Below, piece by piece: positions 33,601 through 44,333 of a stretch of 64,000 bases of DNA (within the stretch, counting starts at the first letter, position 1; each line of letters begins with the position of its first letter). This stretch comes from Abelmoschus esculentus (lineage: Eukaryota > Streptophyta > Magnoliopsida > Malvales > Malvaceae). The position numbers were made by a program, and so were the translations under genes. The notes below the pieces were generated by a model that was given only the letters and a program-made list of their open reading frames with translations, made no database searches and was not told the origin of the DNA. The stretch covers positions 9,927,501 through 9,991,500 of the forward strand of contig JAUCBN010000023.1 of assembly GCA_035048815.1 (NCBI GenBank), read 5' to 3'.

Positions 33601-34701
33601 GTGGCAGATTCAAGCTCCTGGTCCACCGCTCTCATCAAGATTTCTCCGTACACTTTCTCCGCCATCGGAATCGCTATTGCCATAGGTGTCTCCGTCCTCG
33701 GCGCCGCATGGTACCCTCTCTTCTCTTTCAATTCTCATTTTGCTTCTAATCTGGCCCTGAATTGTATGAATTAGGTTTTAAGTTGTTCACTTTTTGTAAT
33801 TCATATTCACAGGGGAATTTACATAACTGGGAGTAGTTTAATCGGTGCCGCTATTAAAGCTCCTCGAATCACTTCCAAGAATCTAATTAGGTAATTCTGT
33901 TTCCTTTTCGTTTCGTTTATTGATTTGATTTTATTGCGTGGTTTGATCTGGGAATGCTTCTAAATTTTTTTATTTGTAGAAACCCTAATCTATTGATTAA
34001 TTTTTTTCAGTGATTTCCTTAATAATGCTTTGTTCTTTCAGATTCCTTGAGTTAAACTATAATTTGTCGCTGGCCTTTGAAAATCTGATAGCCAAAACTA
34101 GGAATCTTGGCTATGTATTGTATTTTTAAAATTTATGTGTAGTCCTTAACCCTGGATCTGTATAATGTTAATGATATGAACTTCGATACGGCTTTAAGGC
34201 AAAAATAATGAACCTTTTCTTAACTACAATCATGATTAACGAGAAGAGATATAGTTCATTTCCTGTGTGTAGATCCTTTCTATTTGTTCCCAGATATTGC
34301 CCTGCAAATCTAGAGATGGCCACCCTGTATTGTCTGCTTAATTTACTCGATTCATGTAATTACTAATTGCTAATGTTTGCTGGAATCCTTTGAAAATTAG
34401 AGTGGATGGAGTAATGGAAAACGATTATATTTGTTCCCAGATATTGCCTTGCAAATCTAGAGATGGCCCCCCTGTAATGTCTGCTTAATTTACTCGATTC
34501 GTGTAATTATTAATGTTTGCTGGATCCTTTGAAACTTAGAGTGGATGGAGTAATGGAAAACGATTACATTTGTTCCCAGATATTGCCTTACAAATCTAGA
34601 GATTGCCTCCCTGTAATGTCTGCTTAATTTACTTGATTCATGTAATTATTAATATTTGCTGGATCCTTTGAAAATTAGAGTGGATAGACTAATGGAAAAC
34701 A

Positions 34702-34773
<72 letters not shown>

Positions 34774-35399
34774 GTTACTGAAGTTGATGGCAAAGGATCA
34801 TTAGTCCTGAAAACGGATTCAATAAGATGACCCCTGATTTTCAATTGCATTGGTTCAAACTTTTTGCAGTGTTGCTTATTATACGTTTGAAATGCTGTAT
34901 GGCTATCGAAATACTAACTTTTAGTCCGCCGTTTTTATTGTAGTGTAATCTTCTGTGAAGCTGTTGCTATATATGGTGTAATTGTTGCAATTATTTTACA
35001 AACAAAGTTAGAGAGTGTGCCATCCTCACAAATATATGCAGCCGAGTCTCTTAGAGCTGGATATGCAATCTTTGCTTCGGGAATCATTGTTGGCTTTGCA
35101 AATCTTGTTTGCGGGTTCATCTCCATCCTCTTTTTTTTCTTTTAGTCTTCAAATAAAGTTATCGAACGAGACATCATGCTTATTTCTGTCATTCTGTGTG
35201 CACTTATTGTGTTCTATTTGGCATCAGGTTATGTGTAGGAATAATCGGAAGCAGCTGTGCACTCTCGGATGCACAAAACTCTTCGCTCTTTGTGAAGATT
35301 CTTGTGATTGAGATTTTTGGCAGTGCCCTTGGACTCTTTGGAGTGATTGTAGGTATAATCATGTCAGCTCAAGCAACATGGCCTGCAAAATCTGTGTAA
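33583..35399 (+). CDS. VHA-c'': V-type proton ATPase 21 kDa proteolipid subunit c''
   Basis: Part of the membrane rotor (Vo) of the vacuolar proton pump, which acidifies vacuole, Golgi and endosomes. Exons 33583-33710, 33813-33890, 34944-35114 and 35228-35399 join in phase to 549 nt, 182 aa, the size of plant c'' proteins (about 180). The sequence is almost that of the plant family: WSTALIKISPYTFSAIGIA, GVSVLGAAWGIYITGSSLIG, IKAPRITSKNLIS, ESLRAGYAIFASG and a C-terminal IMSAQATWP. The membrane glutamates E74 (IFCEA) and E154 (LVIEIFG) that carry protons are present. All borders are GT-AG. Intron 2 (1053 bp) holds a tandem repeat and an ATT microsatellite. The leader is triplicated upstream. 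Confidence 0.96.
34283..34700 (+). repeat. Three-copy tandem repeat in VHA-c'' intron 2
   Basis: Units start at TTGTTCCCAGATATTGCC (34283, 34431, 34569), 148 and 138 bp apart, and end AGTGGATGGAGTAATGGAAA ACGATTAT. They differ by a few substitutions and one roughly 10 bp indel. The last unit ends in AACAATT, which leads directly into the ATT microsatellite. Confidence 0.88.
34701..34773 (+). repeat. (ATT)n microsatellite, about 24 repeats
   Basis: An uninterrupted ATT run following the third unit of the intron repeat; the two other units have GATTATAT or GATTACAT at the same place. Confidence 0.95.
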
Positions 35400-36227
35400 T
35401 TACATGCTCTTTGTAGGACAAATAGCAACTCATTTATGTGAGAATGTAATCTGTTTTATGCACCAGTTGCCAGAAATGACTTCTACATGTTTTTTTTCTA
35501 TATCTGTTTTCAGTAGCCATGCATGTAGAAACTTGCTTGGAATTGTGCGTTTCTCGTTCTGATAATGATTTGTTGAATAAGAAATAAAAGTTATTTTTAA
35601 AACCGTGATTTATGGTTTGCTACACAGATCTGTTTTACGGTTTATGTTCGGAGTTTGAGATTCTTCCTCTTAACAATATTGTTCAAATGTGTCTTATTAT
35701 TGCATCTAACACGTTAATTGGATCAAAGCATGAAAAAGAAGTGTTCTATTTGTTTTACAGTTTATGTTAGGAGTTAGATTTCTTAGTACGGTAAGAGATT
35801 TGATTTGGGACAAATGGTTTTCGTAGTAATGAGTTTTTATCGTATCTTATTTGGATTAATCAATTAATAAATTTTGGATTAATCAATTAATAAATTATAT
35901 ATAGAGTAGGTATTCAATCGGATCAAGTTTAATCAAGTAAAATAAATTAGTTAGTCAAGTTAATGAGTTTTATTTTATAACTCAATTTTTATTTGATATT
36001 TTTCGAGTATGTATTTATGAAATTCAAGTTGAGTCAAGTTCTTCGAGTTTCTATTTAAATTTAATTGTGAAATTTTAGAACCTTATAGTATTAATTGTTT
36101 TCAATTTAAACAATTTTTTATAACCATATATGATATATAGATATTTTTCATATGTGGTAAACATATATTAGGTAAAATTGAAGAAATTATATCATTTGTC
36201 TTGACTTATTACATCAGTTATGGGCCT
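35400..36227. other. 3' UTR of VHA-c'' and AT-rich flank
   Basis: AATAAAAG near 35583 may serve polyadenylation. A 25 bp unit, GGATTAATCAATTAATAAATT, is repeated in tandem at 35851-35899. From about 35930 the sequence (GAGTTTTATTTTATAACTC) resembles parts of 15880-16760, so a dispersed repeat is likely. No gene. Confidence 0.5.
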
Positions 36228-37381
36228 GTAATAACCCATTTACAAGACAAAGACCCAAATATTAAACTTAAAGCCCACTAAACTAATCCAATCTACAGAG
36301 CCCAATCCAAATGAAAAAACCCTAAAGGATAAACATATCCAAACCTCTCCAGCAAACCCTAGCCGCCGCCTCCTCCTGAGCTTAGGCCTGACAGACTCCG
36401 GCGCGTGGTGGCCACGCGCTCTCCTATTAGATCACAGAACGGCCGCCGCACTGCTCCACCGCCCTTGTCAGATCTCACCATCCACCGACCTGCAAAGAAT
36501 TAAAGAGTATTAAAAGGCATTTCAGATCTGAAAATGAAGGAAAATATATGTATATTTTATGTTATAATCGGATATATATATACCCCAAACAAATGTAAAA
36601 GGAGGATTTTTTTTTTACCACGAAATCGAATGAAAAAAGCAGTAGATTCGAAGCAAATATCCATAGCAAACATATCATTCGAACCAGAATAGAGAGGAGA
36701 GAAAGAGAGATCAAAACAGAAAGCAAGAAAGCAAAAAAAAAAGATAAAAAATATTCAAAGGGGTTCAAAACTTATCTTCTAGATCTAGGACGACCGGTGG
36801 TTCTTTTCGAAAATCCGAAGTTAGATTCGGACTCCCCTCTCCAAAACGTATCAGAAAGTCGCTTTCTTTCCCTCGTCGGAGCTCCGGTACGGCGGTCGGC
36901 GGCCCGGGTTGGCGGCGGCGAGCGGCGGTCTGTAATGGTCCGAAGCCATGGTCCTCCAGTGACACGAGAGCTCCCTTGGAGCTTTAACATATTTCTCTGA
37001 AGAAATAAACGAGACTGGTGAAATAAAAATAACTACAAAAGGGGCCAATTACACAAGTAGTCGCTGAACTCTCAGAGGGTTTCTGTTTTGGCTCCCCAGA
37101 TCGCATCCGATTCAAATCTAGTCCCTGGTTTTCTTAATTTTGTCATAAATTTTTATATTTTATTCAATTTCATCATCTTTTATGCTATTTTGACCCTAAT
37201 GTTTTATTTTCTTGCAGATTTGGTCCCTATTACTCTATTATTGCTATTATATCCGTATTATTATTACTAATCTTTATATTTTATTTATATTATTATCACT
37301 ATTATTATTATTATTATTATTATTATTGTTAAAATATATTTTATTACTATGTTATTTATTATTAGTGATTATTATAACAGG

Positions 37382-37444
<63 letters not shown>

Positions 37445-37936
37445 CATGATTGTTAACATTTTCACTATTAGTATATATACATACATACTATGTCAATTAT
37501 TACTGTCAAATTATTTTATTATTATTATTATTATTATTTTTATTTTCAGTACTATATATTATGCTATTGTTGTCCATATCATATATTTTTATTATTTCCT
37601 TGCATTATTGTGTTAATATTTATATTAATATTATCATCATCGTTTTTTACTGCTTCATTATTAGTTTATTTTCATTATTATGTCCACTAATATTTTTGTT
37701 ATGTGAATAAAGTTTAAAGGGGATCACGTTATTTAATACCGGATTTATATTTTCGATCATATAAAATATTTTATAACTAATAGGTGCCGATTTTGAGCGT
37801 TGTAGGGGTGCTCATCCTTCCCTACGCGTAACAGACTCCCGGACTCAACTCTGGTGCGCAGACCTTAATTTTTGGTGTTCCAATCGTACCGTGAAAAGAT
37901 TGGTGGCGACTCCTCGGACCAAAAACAGTGATTACA
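36228..37936 (+). repeat. 5' LTR (1709 bp) of the Tat-like element
   Basis: The GC-rich part (36360-36480 and 36780-36990) is followed by an AT-rich part with three ATT arrays (about 37295-37330, 37384-37444, 37516-37540) and the conserved end from 37785. The ORFs here recur in the 3' LTR with altered lengths because of the ATT arrays, and are not genes. Confidence 0.92.
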
Positions 37937-37938
37937 GC

Positions 37939-37957
37939 TGGCGACTCCGCTGGGGAC
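37939..37957 (+). promoter_or_regulatory. Primer binding site of Tat/Ogre type
   Basis: TGGCGACTCCGCTGGGGAC begins 2 nt after the LTR. This sequence is familiar from Tat/Ogre elements, which are reported to use an arginine tRNA; I have not checked the tRNA match. Confidence 0.75.
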
Positions 37958-40075
37958 ATTTTTGAGAGTCGAGCCTAAAATCGGTTACATTTTATTTAAT
38001 GATCGAAAATTTAAATTTGATTTATTTTCATTTTGTGATCCTTTATTTTATTTATTTTAAGATATTTACTAATATCTTTAAATATTTTTTCAGGTCTCCC
38101 CATTTCATGAGTTCTCAACCCGGGCTCCGTCCATTTAAGTGGGAGCATGAAACCACTCCTTCGTGAGGTTATGCCTCCGTGTAGGATGGAGAATTGCTTT
38201 CGGGATATTTTTCCCTCTGTCTTTGTGAGATTTATGTCTCCGCATAGACTTAGAGAAACGTATCCCCCTGAATCATGCTTATTATCCTTAGTAGGGTAAT
38301 AAGTATTGTTCGGGTACCTTCTAGAACCGAACCACATGTAGTGAGACCTAGAAGCCTACCCCTTAGAACCATCAAGCCGAACCTCTACCCGTTTAGCGAT
38401 AACCCTTTTAGGCTTGAATGCCTTTATCTGTTATTTATGTACAGTTTTTTTTATTGTTTTTTAATTTATTCAATTATTTTAAAATGAACTGACCTTTTCT
38501 TTTTGATTGCATCATGATATAACATAATCATGCATTTTGCATTAATTGTAACACACCATGAACATGTTTTAAATTTTTGCATTTTACGAGCATGAAGTGT
38601 TGATTCAAGATTATTTCTGAAGTTAAATATATCGTGAGAAAATCTAGCATCCTAGATATCAATACAACATTCAAAGTTGTGAACAAATCCCGTGAGTTAA
38701 AAAATGGACACAAGAACTATTTTTGAATCAGTATCTTCATATTTAGGATATGCATCTTGCATTTACATGCATACATTTCATATTTTGAAGTCGATCCTAG
38801 GGACATCCTATACCAACAATAGAAGCAAAAGATTGATCGGTCTAATTCCACAGTGGGCACATGTAAAACCTTCGTTCAGGGGCATTTTTGACATTTACGT
38901 CTACATCATGCTTAATAAGATTCCATGATCAGGGACATTTTTCGACGAATTTCAAAAGGTAAGAATTTGTTGTCGAGCAAGACTTTTATGTCCCAAAGAG
39001 ATTGCACCAACATGTGAACCTAACCGAGGGGCAACATAACACATCCACGAGGATAGTAAGAGCTCTATGAGAAAGACATGCATTTAAGGTTGAATTCAGA
39101 TCTACCAGAAGCAGTCTCAGATGAAGACGTTGAAGTATACTTCCTGAAATATGAACTTAAATATGATCGAATCCAAAGAAAGATTTGGGCATCACTAGAC
39201 CGAGAATTGCTCAGACCAGCATAGTTTGAGGCATCCCTTTTGAGACAAAAAAATCATGTCACATACATTCATCTAGGTTCATGCATATATTAAAAATATC
39301 ATGTCTTTAGATTGGGCTCACATCATGCATCCATCCAGGACGAAGATTCCAATAAAGATGGTCAAATCAAAGTAGTTCGGGCATCATTGTACGTGAAAGA
39401 TCTAGAACCCACTATGACCAGCAGAGCCAGGGGCATCATTCAAAAAGAAAATCATGGCATTCATGCATTCAAGCATTTACAAACCATGCATTTAGATTAA
39501 ACATGCATCAAGCATAAATTAGGACATCCTTTGAAAACAGAAAAATCATATCATTCATGCATTTTGCATTTAGACATCACGCATTCAGACTTAGCATACA
39601 TTGAGCATTCATGATGCACATATTTTGCTTGTACATATGAACAGGTCCAGAGAAAAGACCGAACAACCTCAATCTGGGGGGCAACAACACGATGACCAAC
39701 CTTTGGCCCCGAGAAGGCTAAAATAACACAGGTTTTACAGGTAACGACTCCAAAATTTTGAACAGGAACTAACGAATGTTTTATTTTGCTTTCAGGTCCT
39801 AACTACTCATCATGGGTCACCATAAATAACTTTTTTCCCAATGTCGCCTCCATCAATGGTGGTAGGTCAATTTTTGTCAGAACTTTGCCCTTTCAGTGGC
39901 TATATTGAGGGTTAGATCTTCATGCAGATCTTGTTTGTAAAATTTGTATAGACGGTACATGTGAGTTAAAATTATTTTGAAAGAAAAAAATGAAAAAATA
40001 AAAAAAATAAAAAATGAAAAAAATGAAAAATGAAATGAAAAATTGAAAAAACATGCAAAAACAAGACATTGGACA
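37958..40075. other. Internal region of the Tat-like element, left part; no coding function recognised
   Basis: Phrases such as GGGGACATTTTTGAGAGTC (37952), CCGAGGGGCAACATAAC (39024) and CTCAATCTGGGGGGCAACA (39668) are characteristic of the non-coding parts of Tat-group elements. Between 39240 and 39620 repeated CATTCATGCATT-like words occur. ORFs of 60-75 codons here show no recognisable motif. Confidence 0.6.
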
Positions 40076-40471
40076 ATTCAAATGTCCTTCAAAATCCATT
40101 TTCGCGAATGGTCGAAGGAAATCTATTCCTTTGGAAAAATTCAATCTTGCGATTGGTGCAACTGATTGTACCCAGGGAAATGGTACAACTAGTCCGGAGC
40201 AAACGGCTACCGGTAAAGGCATATCAAATCCGTTAATCCCTATGTATTTGGGAAAAATGCATTGATAAGGACCATTCAAATGTCCTTCAAAATCTATTTT
40301 CGCGAATGGTCGAAGGAAATTCATTCCTTTGGAAAAATTCAATCTTACGATTGGTGCAACTGATTGTACCCAGGGAAATGGTACAACTAGTCCGGAGCAA
40401 ACGGCTACCGGTAAAGGCATATCAAATCCGTTGATCCCTGTGCATTTGGGAAAAATGCAAAGAAGATACAT
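40076..40471. repeat. 198 bp tandem duplication, exactly 66 codons
   Basis: ATTCAAATGTCCTTCAAAAT...GGGAAAAATGCA occurs at 40076-40273 and again at 40274-40471 with about a dozen differences. Because the period is a multiple of three, both strands keep open frames across the two copies: minus-strand repeats of PLPVAVCSGLVVPFPWVQS and plus-strand repeats of IGATDCTQGNGTTSPEQTA. Neither is recognised. It may be a remnant of an internal ORF or a captured host fragment. Confidence 0.75.
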
Positions 40472-40477
40472 AACATC

Positions 40478-41640
40478 AGTTGAATCAGATATTTAGATCT
40501 TCCAGACTTGATCTTACCCCTCCGTTGATGGAGTGGATAGATCCCAACTCGGTCCTGCTTTTTCGTTGATGGTGCAGTAGGATTCAAATCACAAACTTGA
40601 TCTCGTCCCCGTTGATGGTGTGGTCAGATCCCATGCTTCTCCGTTGATGGAGTAGTATGATCCAGACTTGATCTTACCCCTCCGTTGATAGAGCGGATAG
40701 ATCCCAACTCGGTCTTGTTTCTCCGTTAATGGCGTAAGAGGATTCGAACTATAGACTTGATCTCGTCCCCGTTGATGGTGTGGCCAGATCCCATGCTTCT
40801 CCGTTGATGGAACAGTATGATCCAGACTTGATCTTACCTCTCCGTTGATGGAGCGGATAGATCCCAACTCGGTCCTGTTTCTCCGTTGATGGCGTAAGAG
40901 GATTCGAACTATAGACTTGATCTCGTCCCCGTTGATGGTGTGGCCAGATCCCATGCTTCTCCGTTGATGGAGCAGTATGATCCAGACTTGATCTTACCCC
41001 TCCGTTGATGGAGTGGATAGATCCCAACCCGGTCCTGTTTCTCCGTTGATGGCGTAATAGGATTCGACTTACAGACTTGATCTCGTCCCCGTTGATGGTG
41101 TGGCCAGATCCCATTTAATCATGCTTCTCCGTTGATGGAGCAGTATGATCCAGACTTGATCTTACCCCTCCGTTGATGGAGTGGATAGATCCCTACCCGA
41201 TCCTGTTTCTCCATTGATGGCGCAGTAGGATCCAAATCACAGACTTGATCTTGTCCCCGTTAATGGTGTGGCCAGATCCCATCCAATCATGCTTCTCCGT
41301 TGATGGCGCAGTATGATATAGACTTAATCTTACCCCTCCGTTGATGGAGTGGATAGATCCAACCTGATCCTGTTTCTCCGTTGATGGCGTAATAGGGTCC
41401 AAAGTGCTAAAATTTGATCTTGTCCCTGTTGATGGTGGCCTGATCTGAATCACTGAAGTTTAATCCTGCTTTTCTGTTGATGGCGAAGTAGGATCCAAGT
41501 TACTGAAATGTTATCTTACCTCTCCATTGATGGTGCGGATAAGATACAACCTTACACCTTCAAGTCTCGCCTCTTCGATCTAACAAGTTCTCATTCTGTC
41601 GGTCTCGTTTTACCGTTGATGGTACAATCAGACCAAATTT
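40478..41640. repeat. CCGTTGATGG minisatellite with 160 bp higher-order period
   Basis: About 27 copies of CCGTTGATGG or near variants at roughly 40 bp spacing. Four variants follow each other in fixed order (tails AGTGGATAGATCCCAAC, CGTAAGAGGATTCGAAC, TGTGGCCAGATCCCATG, AGCAGTATGATCCAGAC), making a 160 bp unit: equivalent points at 40641, 40801, 40961 and 41129. Order decays after about 41300. The 160 bp period is not a multiple of 3, so the long minus-strand ORFs (for example 40589-40954, 40749-41114) reflect stop-poor repeats and not a protein. Confidence 0.88.
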
Positions 41641-42185
41641 TGTATTTGCGGATATTACAAGAAAAAGAAAAAAAGAAGAAGAAGAAGAAGAATATATATG
41701 TCAGATCATGCTTCTTCACCGGATGCAGCTGAATCCAGCTTGGTGGCCCTTGTATATCTTTCAATCTTACAACAAGACCAAGTTTTCTCAGAAGATGTCA
41801 ACATCATGAATGCCGCGGAAAGCCAAGCTTATTTTTGTCTCCTCCAACGGTTCAGCCGCAACTTTTGTCCTCTTCAAGGATCTCCTCACTTTGAAGATTT
41901 TGCTGATAAGAGCGGTGAAATAGATGAAGTTAAAAGCTCCATAGAAGAAGCGGTGGCAAAAGAACCTCAACCTTACCTTTACCTTACCAAAAGAACCTCT
42001 ACCTTGCTAAAAGAACCTTAACCTTACCGAAAAAACCTCAACCTCACCATTAAACCCCAACTTTACTAAAAGAGCCTCAACCTCACCACAGAAGAACTCT
42101 TACCATTCCAAAGATGAGCCCTAAAGCTAAATCAGATAAAATAGGTTATTCCTTATCTTTGCTCTATTGTAGTTACACAACAATG
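41641..42185 (+). other. Right internal part of the Tat-like element, with one unassigned ORF
   Basis: After a GAAGAAGAAGAAGAAGAA run, an ATG at 41698 opens 107 codons to 42021 (MSDHASSPDAAESSLVALVY...). It is more protein-like than its neighbours (acidic stretch SGEIDEVKSSIEEAVAKEP), but no family is recognised. The end is repetitive (AAGAACCTCAACCTTACC). A remnant of an element protein or chance are both possible. Confidence 0.35.
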
Positions 42186-42201
42186 AGCAAAGAGGGGCAG
42201 C
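42186..42201 (+). promoter_or_regulatory. Polypurine tract of the Tat-like element
   Basis: GCAAAGAGGGGCAGC precedes the 3' LTR TGTAATAACC at 42202. Confidence 0.75.
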
Positions 42202-43542
42202 TGTAATAACCCATTTACAAGACAAAGACCCAAATATTAAACCTAAAGCCCACTAAACTAATCCAATCTACAGAGCCCAATCCAAATGAAAAAACCCTAA
42301 AGGATAAACATATCCAAACCTCTCCAGCAAACCCTAGCCGCCTCCTCCTCCTGAGCTTAGGCCTGACAGACTCCGGCGCGTGGTGGCCACACGCTCTCCT
42401 ATTAGATCACAGAACGGCCGCCGCACTGCTCCACCGCCCTTGTCAGATCTCACCATCCACCGACCTGCAAAGAATTAAAGAGTATTAAAAGGCATTTCAG
42501 ATCTGAAAATGAAAGAAAATATATGTATATTTTATGTTATAATCGGATATATATATACCCCAAACAAATGTAAAAGGAAGATTTTTTTTACCACGAAATC
42601 GAATGAAAAAAGCAGTAGATTCGAAGCAAATATCCATAGCAAACATATCATTCGAACCAGAATAGAGAGGAGAGAAAGAGAGATCAAAACAGAAAGCAAG
42701 AAAGCAAAAAAAAAAGATAAAAATATTCAAAGGGGTTCAAAACTTATCTTCTAGATCTAGGACGACCGGTGGTTCTTTTCGAAAATCCGAAGTTAGATTC
42801 GGACTCCCCTCTCCAAAACGTATCAGAAAGTCGCTTTCTTTCTCTCGTCGGAGCTCCGGTACGGCGGTCGCTGGGGGCCCGCACGACGGGCTATTAGCTC
42901 AGTGGTAGAGCGCGCCCCTGATAATTGCGTCGTTGTGCCTGGGCTGTGAGGGCTCTCAGCCACATGGATAGTTCAATGTGCTCATCAGCGCCTGACCCTG
43001 AGATGTGGATCATCCAAGGCACATTAGCATGGCGTACTTCTCCTGTTCGAACCGGGGTTTGAAACCAAACTTCTCCTCAGGAGGATAAATGGGGCGATTC
43101 AGGTGAGATCCAATGTAGATCCAACTTTCTATTCACTCGTGGCGGCCCGAGTTGGCGGCGGTGAGCGGCGGTCTGTAATGGTCCGAAGCCATGGTCCTCC
43201 AGTGACACGAGAGCTCCCTTGGAGCTTTAACATATTTCTCTGAAGAAATAAACGAGACTGGTGAAATAAAAATAACTACAAAAGGGGCCAATTACACAAG
43301 TAGTCCCTGAACTCTCAGCGGGTTTCTGTTTTGGCTCCCCAGATCGCATCCGATTCAAATCTAGTCCCTGGTTTTCTTAATTTTGTCATAAATTTTTATA
43401 TTTTATTCAATTTCACCATCTTTTATGCTATTTTGACCCTAATGTTTTATTTTCTTGCAGATTTGGTCCCTATTACTCTATTATTGCTATTATATTCGTA
43501 TTATTATTACTAATCTTTATATTTTATTTATATTATTATCAC

Positions 43543-43579
<37 letters not shown>

Positions 43580-43732
43580 GTTAAAATATATTTTATTACT
43601 ATGTTATTTATTATTAGCGATTATTATAACAGGTGTTATTATTATTATTATTATTATTATCATCATGATTGTTAACATTTTCACTATTAGTATATATACA
43701 TACATACTATGTCAATTATTACTGTCAAATTA

Positions 43733-43766
<34 letters not shown>

Positions 43767-44164
43767 TTTATTTTCAGTACTATATATTATGCTATTGTTG
43801 TCCATATCATATATTTTTATTATTTCCTTGCATTATTGTGTTAATATTTATATTAATATTATCATCATCGTTTTTTACTGCTTCATTATTAGTTTATTTT
43901 CATTATTATGTCCACTAATATTTTTGTTATGTGAATAAAGTTTAAAGGGGATCACGTTATTTAATACCGGATTTATATTTTCGATCATATAAAATATTTT
44001 GTAACCAATAGGTGCCGATTTCGGGCGTTGTAGGGGTGCTCATCCTTCCCTACGCGTAACAGACTCCCGGACTCAACTCTGGTGCGCAGACCTTAATTTT
44101 TGGTGTTCCAATCGTACCGTGAAAAGATTGGTGGCGACTCCCCGGACCAAAAACGGTGATTACA
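42202..44164 (+). repeat. 3' LTR (1963 bp) of the Tat-like element, carrying a plastid insert
   Basis: Matches 36228-37936 closely apart from a 271 bp insertion at 42871-43141 and different lengths of the three ATT arrays (here about 43538-43578, 43636-43660, 43735-43766). Without the insert it is 1692 bp. Confidence 0.92.
42871..43141 (+). other. trnI-GAU (fragment): Nuclear plastid DNA insertion (NUPT): trnI-GAU 5' exon and part of its group II intron
   Basis: 42888-42924 is the 37-nt 5' exon of plastid tRNA-Ile(GAU): GGGCTATTAGCTCAGTGGTA, then AGAGCGCGCCCCTGATAA, with acceptor strand, D-arm and the first half of the anticodon arm ending at GATAA. It is followed without a break by the known start of the trnI intron (TTGCGTCGTTGTGCCTGGGC ... 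TTCACTCGTGG). 42871-42887 is plastid spacer from the rrn16 side. There is no 3' exon, so no tRNA can be made. The 5' LTR has GGTCGGCGGCCC uninterrupted at the same place, so the insertion happened after the retrotransposon integrated. Confidence 0.93.
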
Positions 44165-44167
44165 GGG

Positions 44168-44333
44168 CCCATCCAATTATAATCACTCACTTCATCACTA
44201 TTTTCCACATCATTTTTTTCAACCATTGAATCTTCACTCATTTTTTTCATGTCATTTAAAAAAATTATTTTATGGAAATTAGATTAATGACATGAATAAT
44301 TAGAGGTGAAGTGAGTGGTTATAATTGGTTAGG
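44168..44333. mobile_element. Short palindromic MITE beside the Tat-like element
   Basis: CCAATTATAATCACTCACTTCA at the left and its near reverse complement TGAAGTGAGTGGTTATAATTGG at the right form arms of about 40 bp or more; interior AT-rich. The Tat-like element integrated at its edge (target GGGCC). Confidence 0.65.

Larger units (their letters stand above)
36228..44164 (+). mobile_element. Non-autonomous Tat/Ogre-like gypsy LTR element, young
   Basis: Bounded by nearly identical LTRs starting TGTAATAACCC and ending GTGATTACA, with a perfect 5 bp target duplication GGGCC (36223-36227 and 44165-44169). The primer site TGGCGACTCCGCTGGGGAC and the LTR phrase CGTAACAGACTCCCGGACTC...TGGTGGCGACTCC match Tat/Ogre-group elements as I remember them. 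The 4.27 kb interior has no gag, protease, RT, RNase H or integrase motif in any frame, only repeats and short ORFs, so it must have moved with enzymes from a relative. About 98 percent LTR identity by eye in the first 200 bp points to a recent insertion. Confidence 0.88.

Noticed and set aside
33492..33731. 79-codon minus-strand ORF opposite VHA-c'' exon 1
   Set aside because: Antisense shadow of the conserved proteolipid coding exon.
37212..37616. 134-codon ORF of mostly Ile, Leu and Tyr, and its copy at 43455-43844
   Set aside because: Translation of ATT microsatellites; length differs between the LTRs with array length.
40589..41453. Minus-strand ORFs of 86-121 codons with SINGE/HQRRG repeats
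   Set aside because: The 160 bp repeat is not a multiple of 3, so the same sequence is read in different frames; this is a minisatellite.
42888..42924. A nuclear tRNA gene
   Set aside because: Only the 5' exon of plastid trnI-GAU is present; there is no 3' exon, T-arm or acceptor 3' strand.
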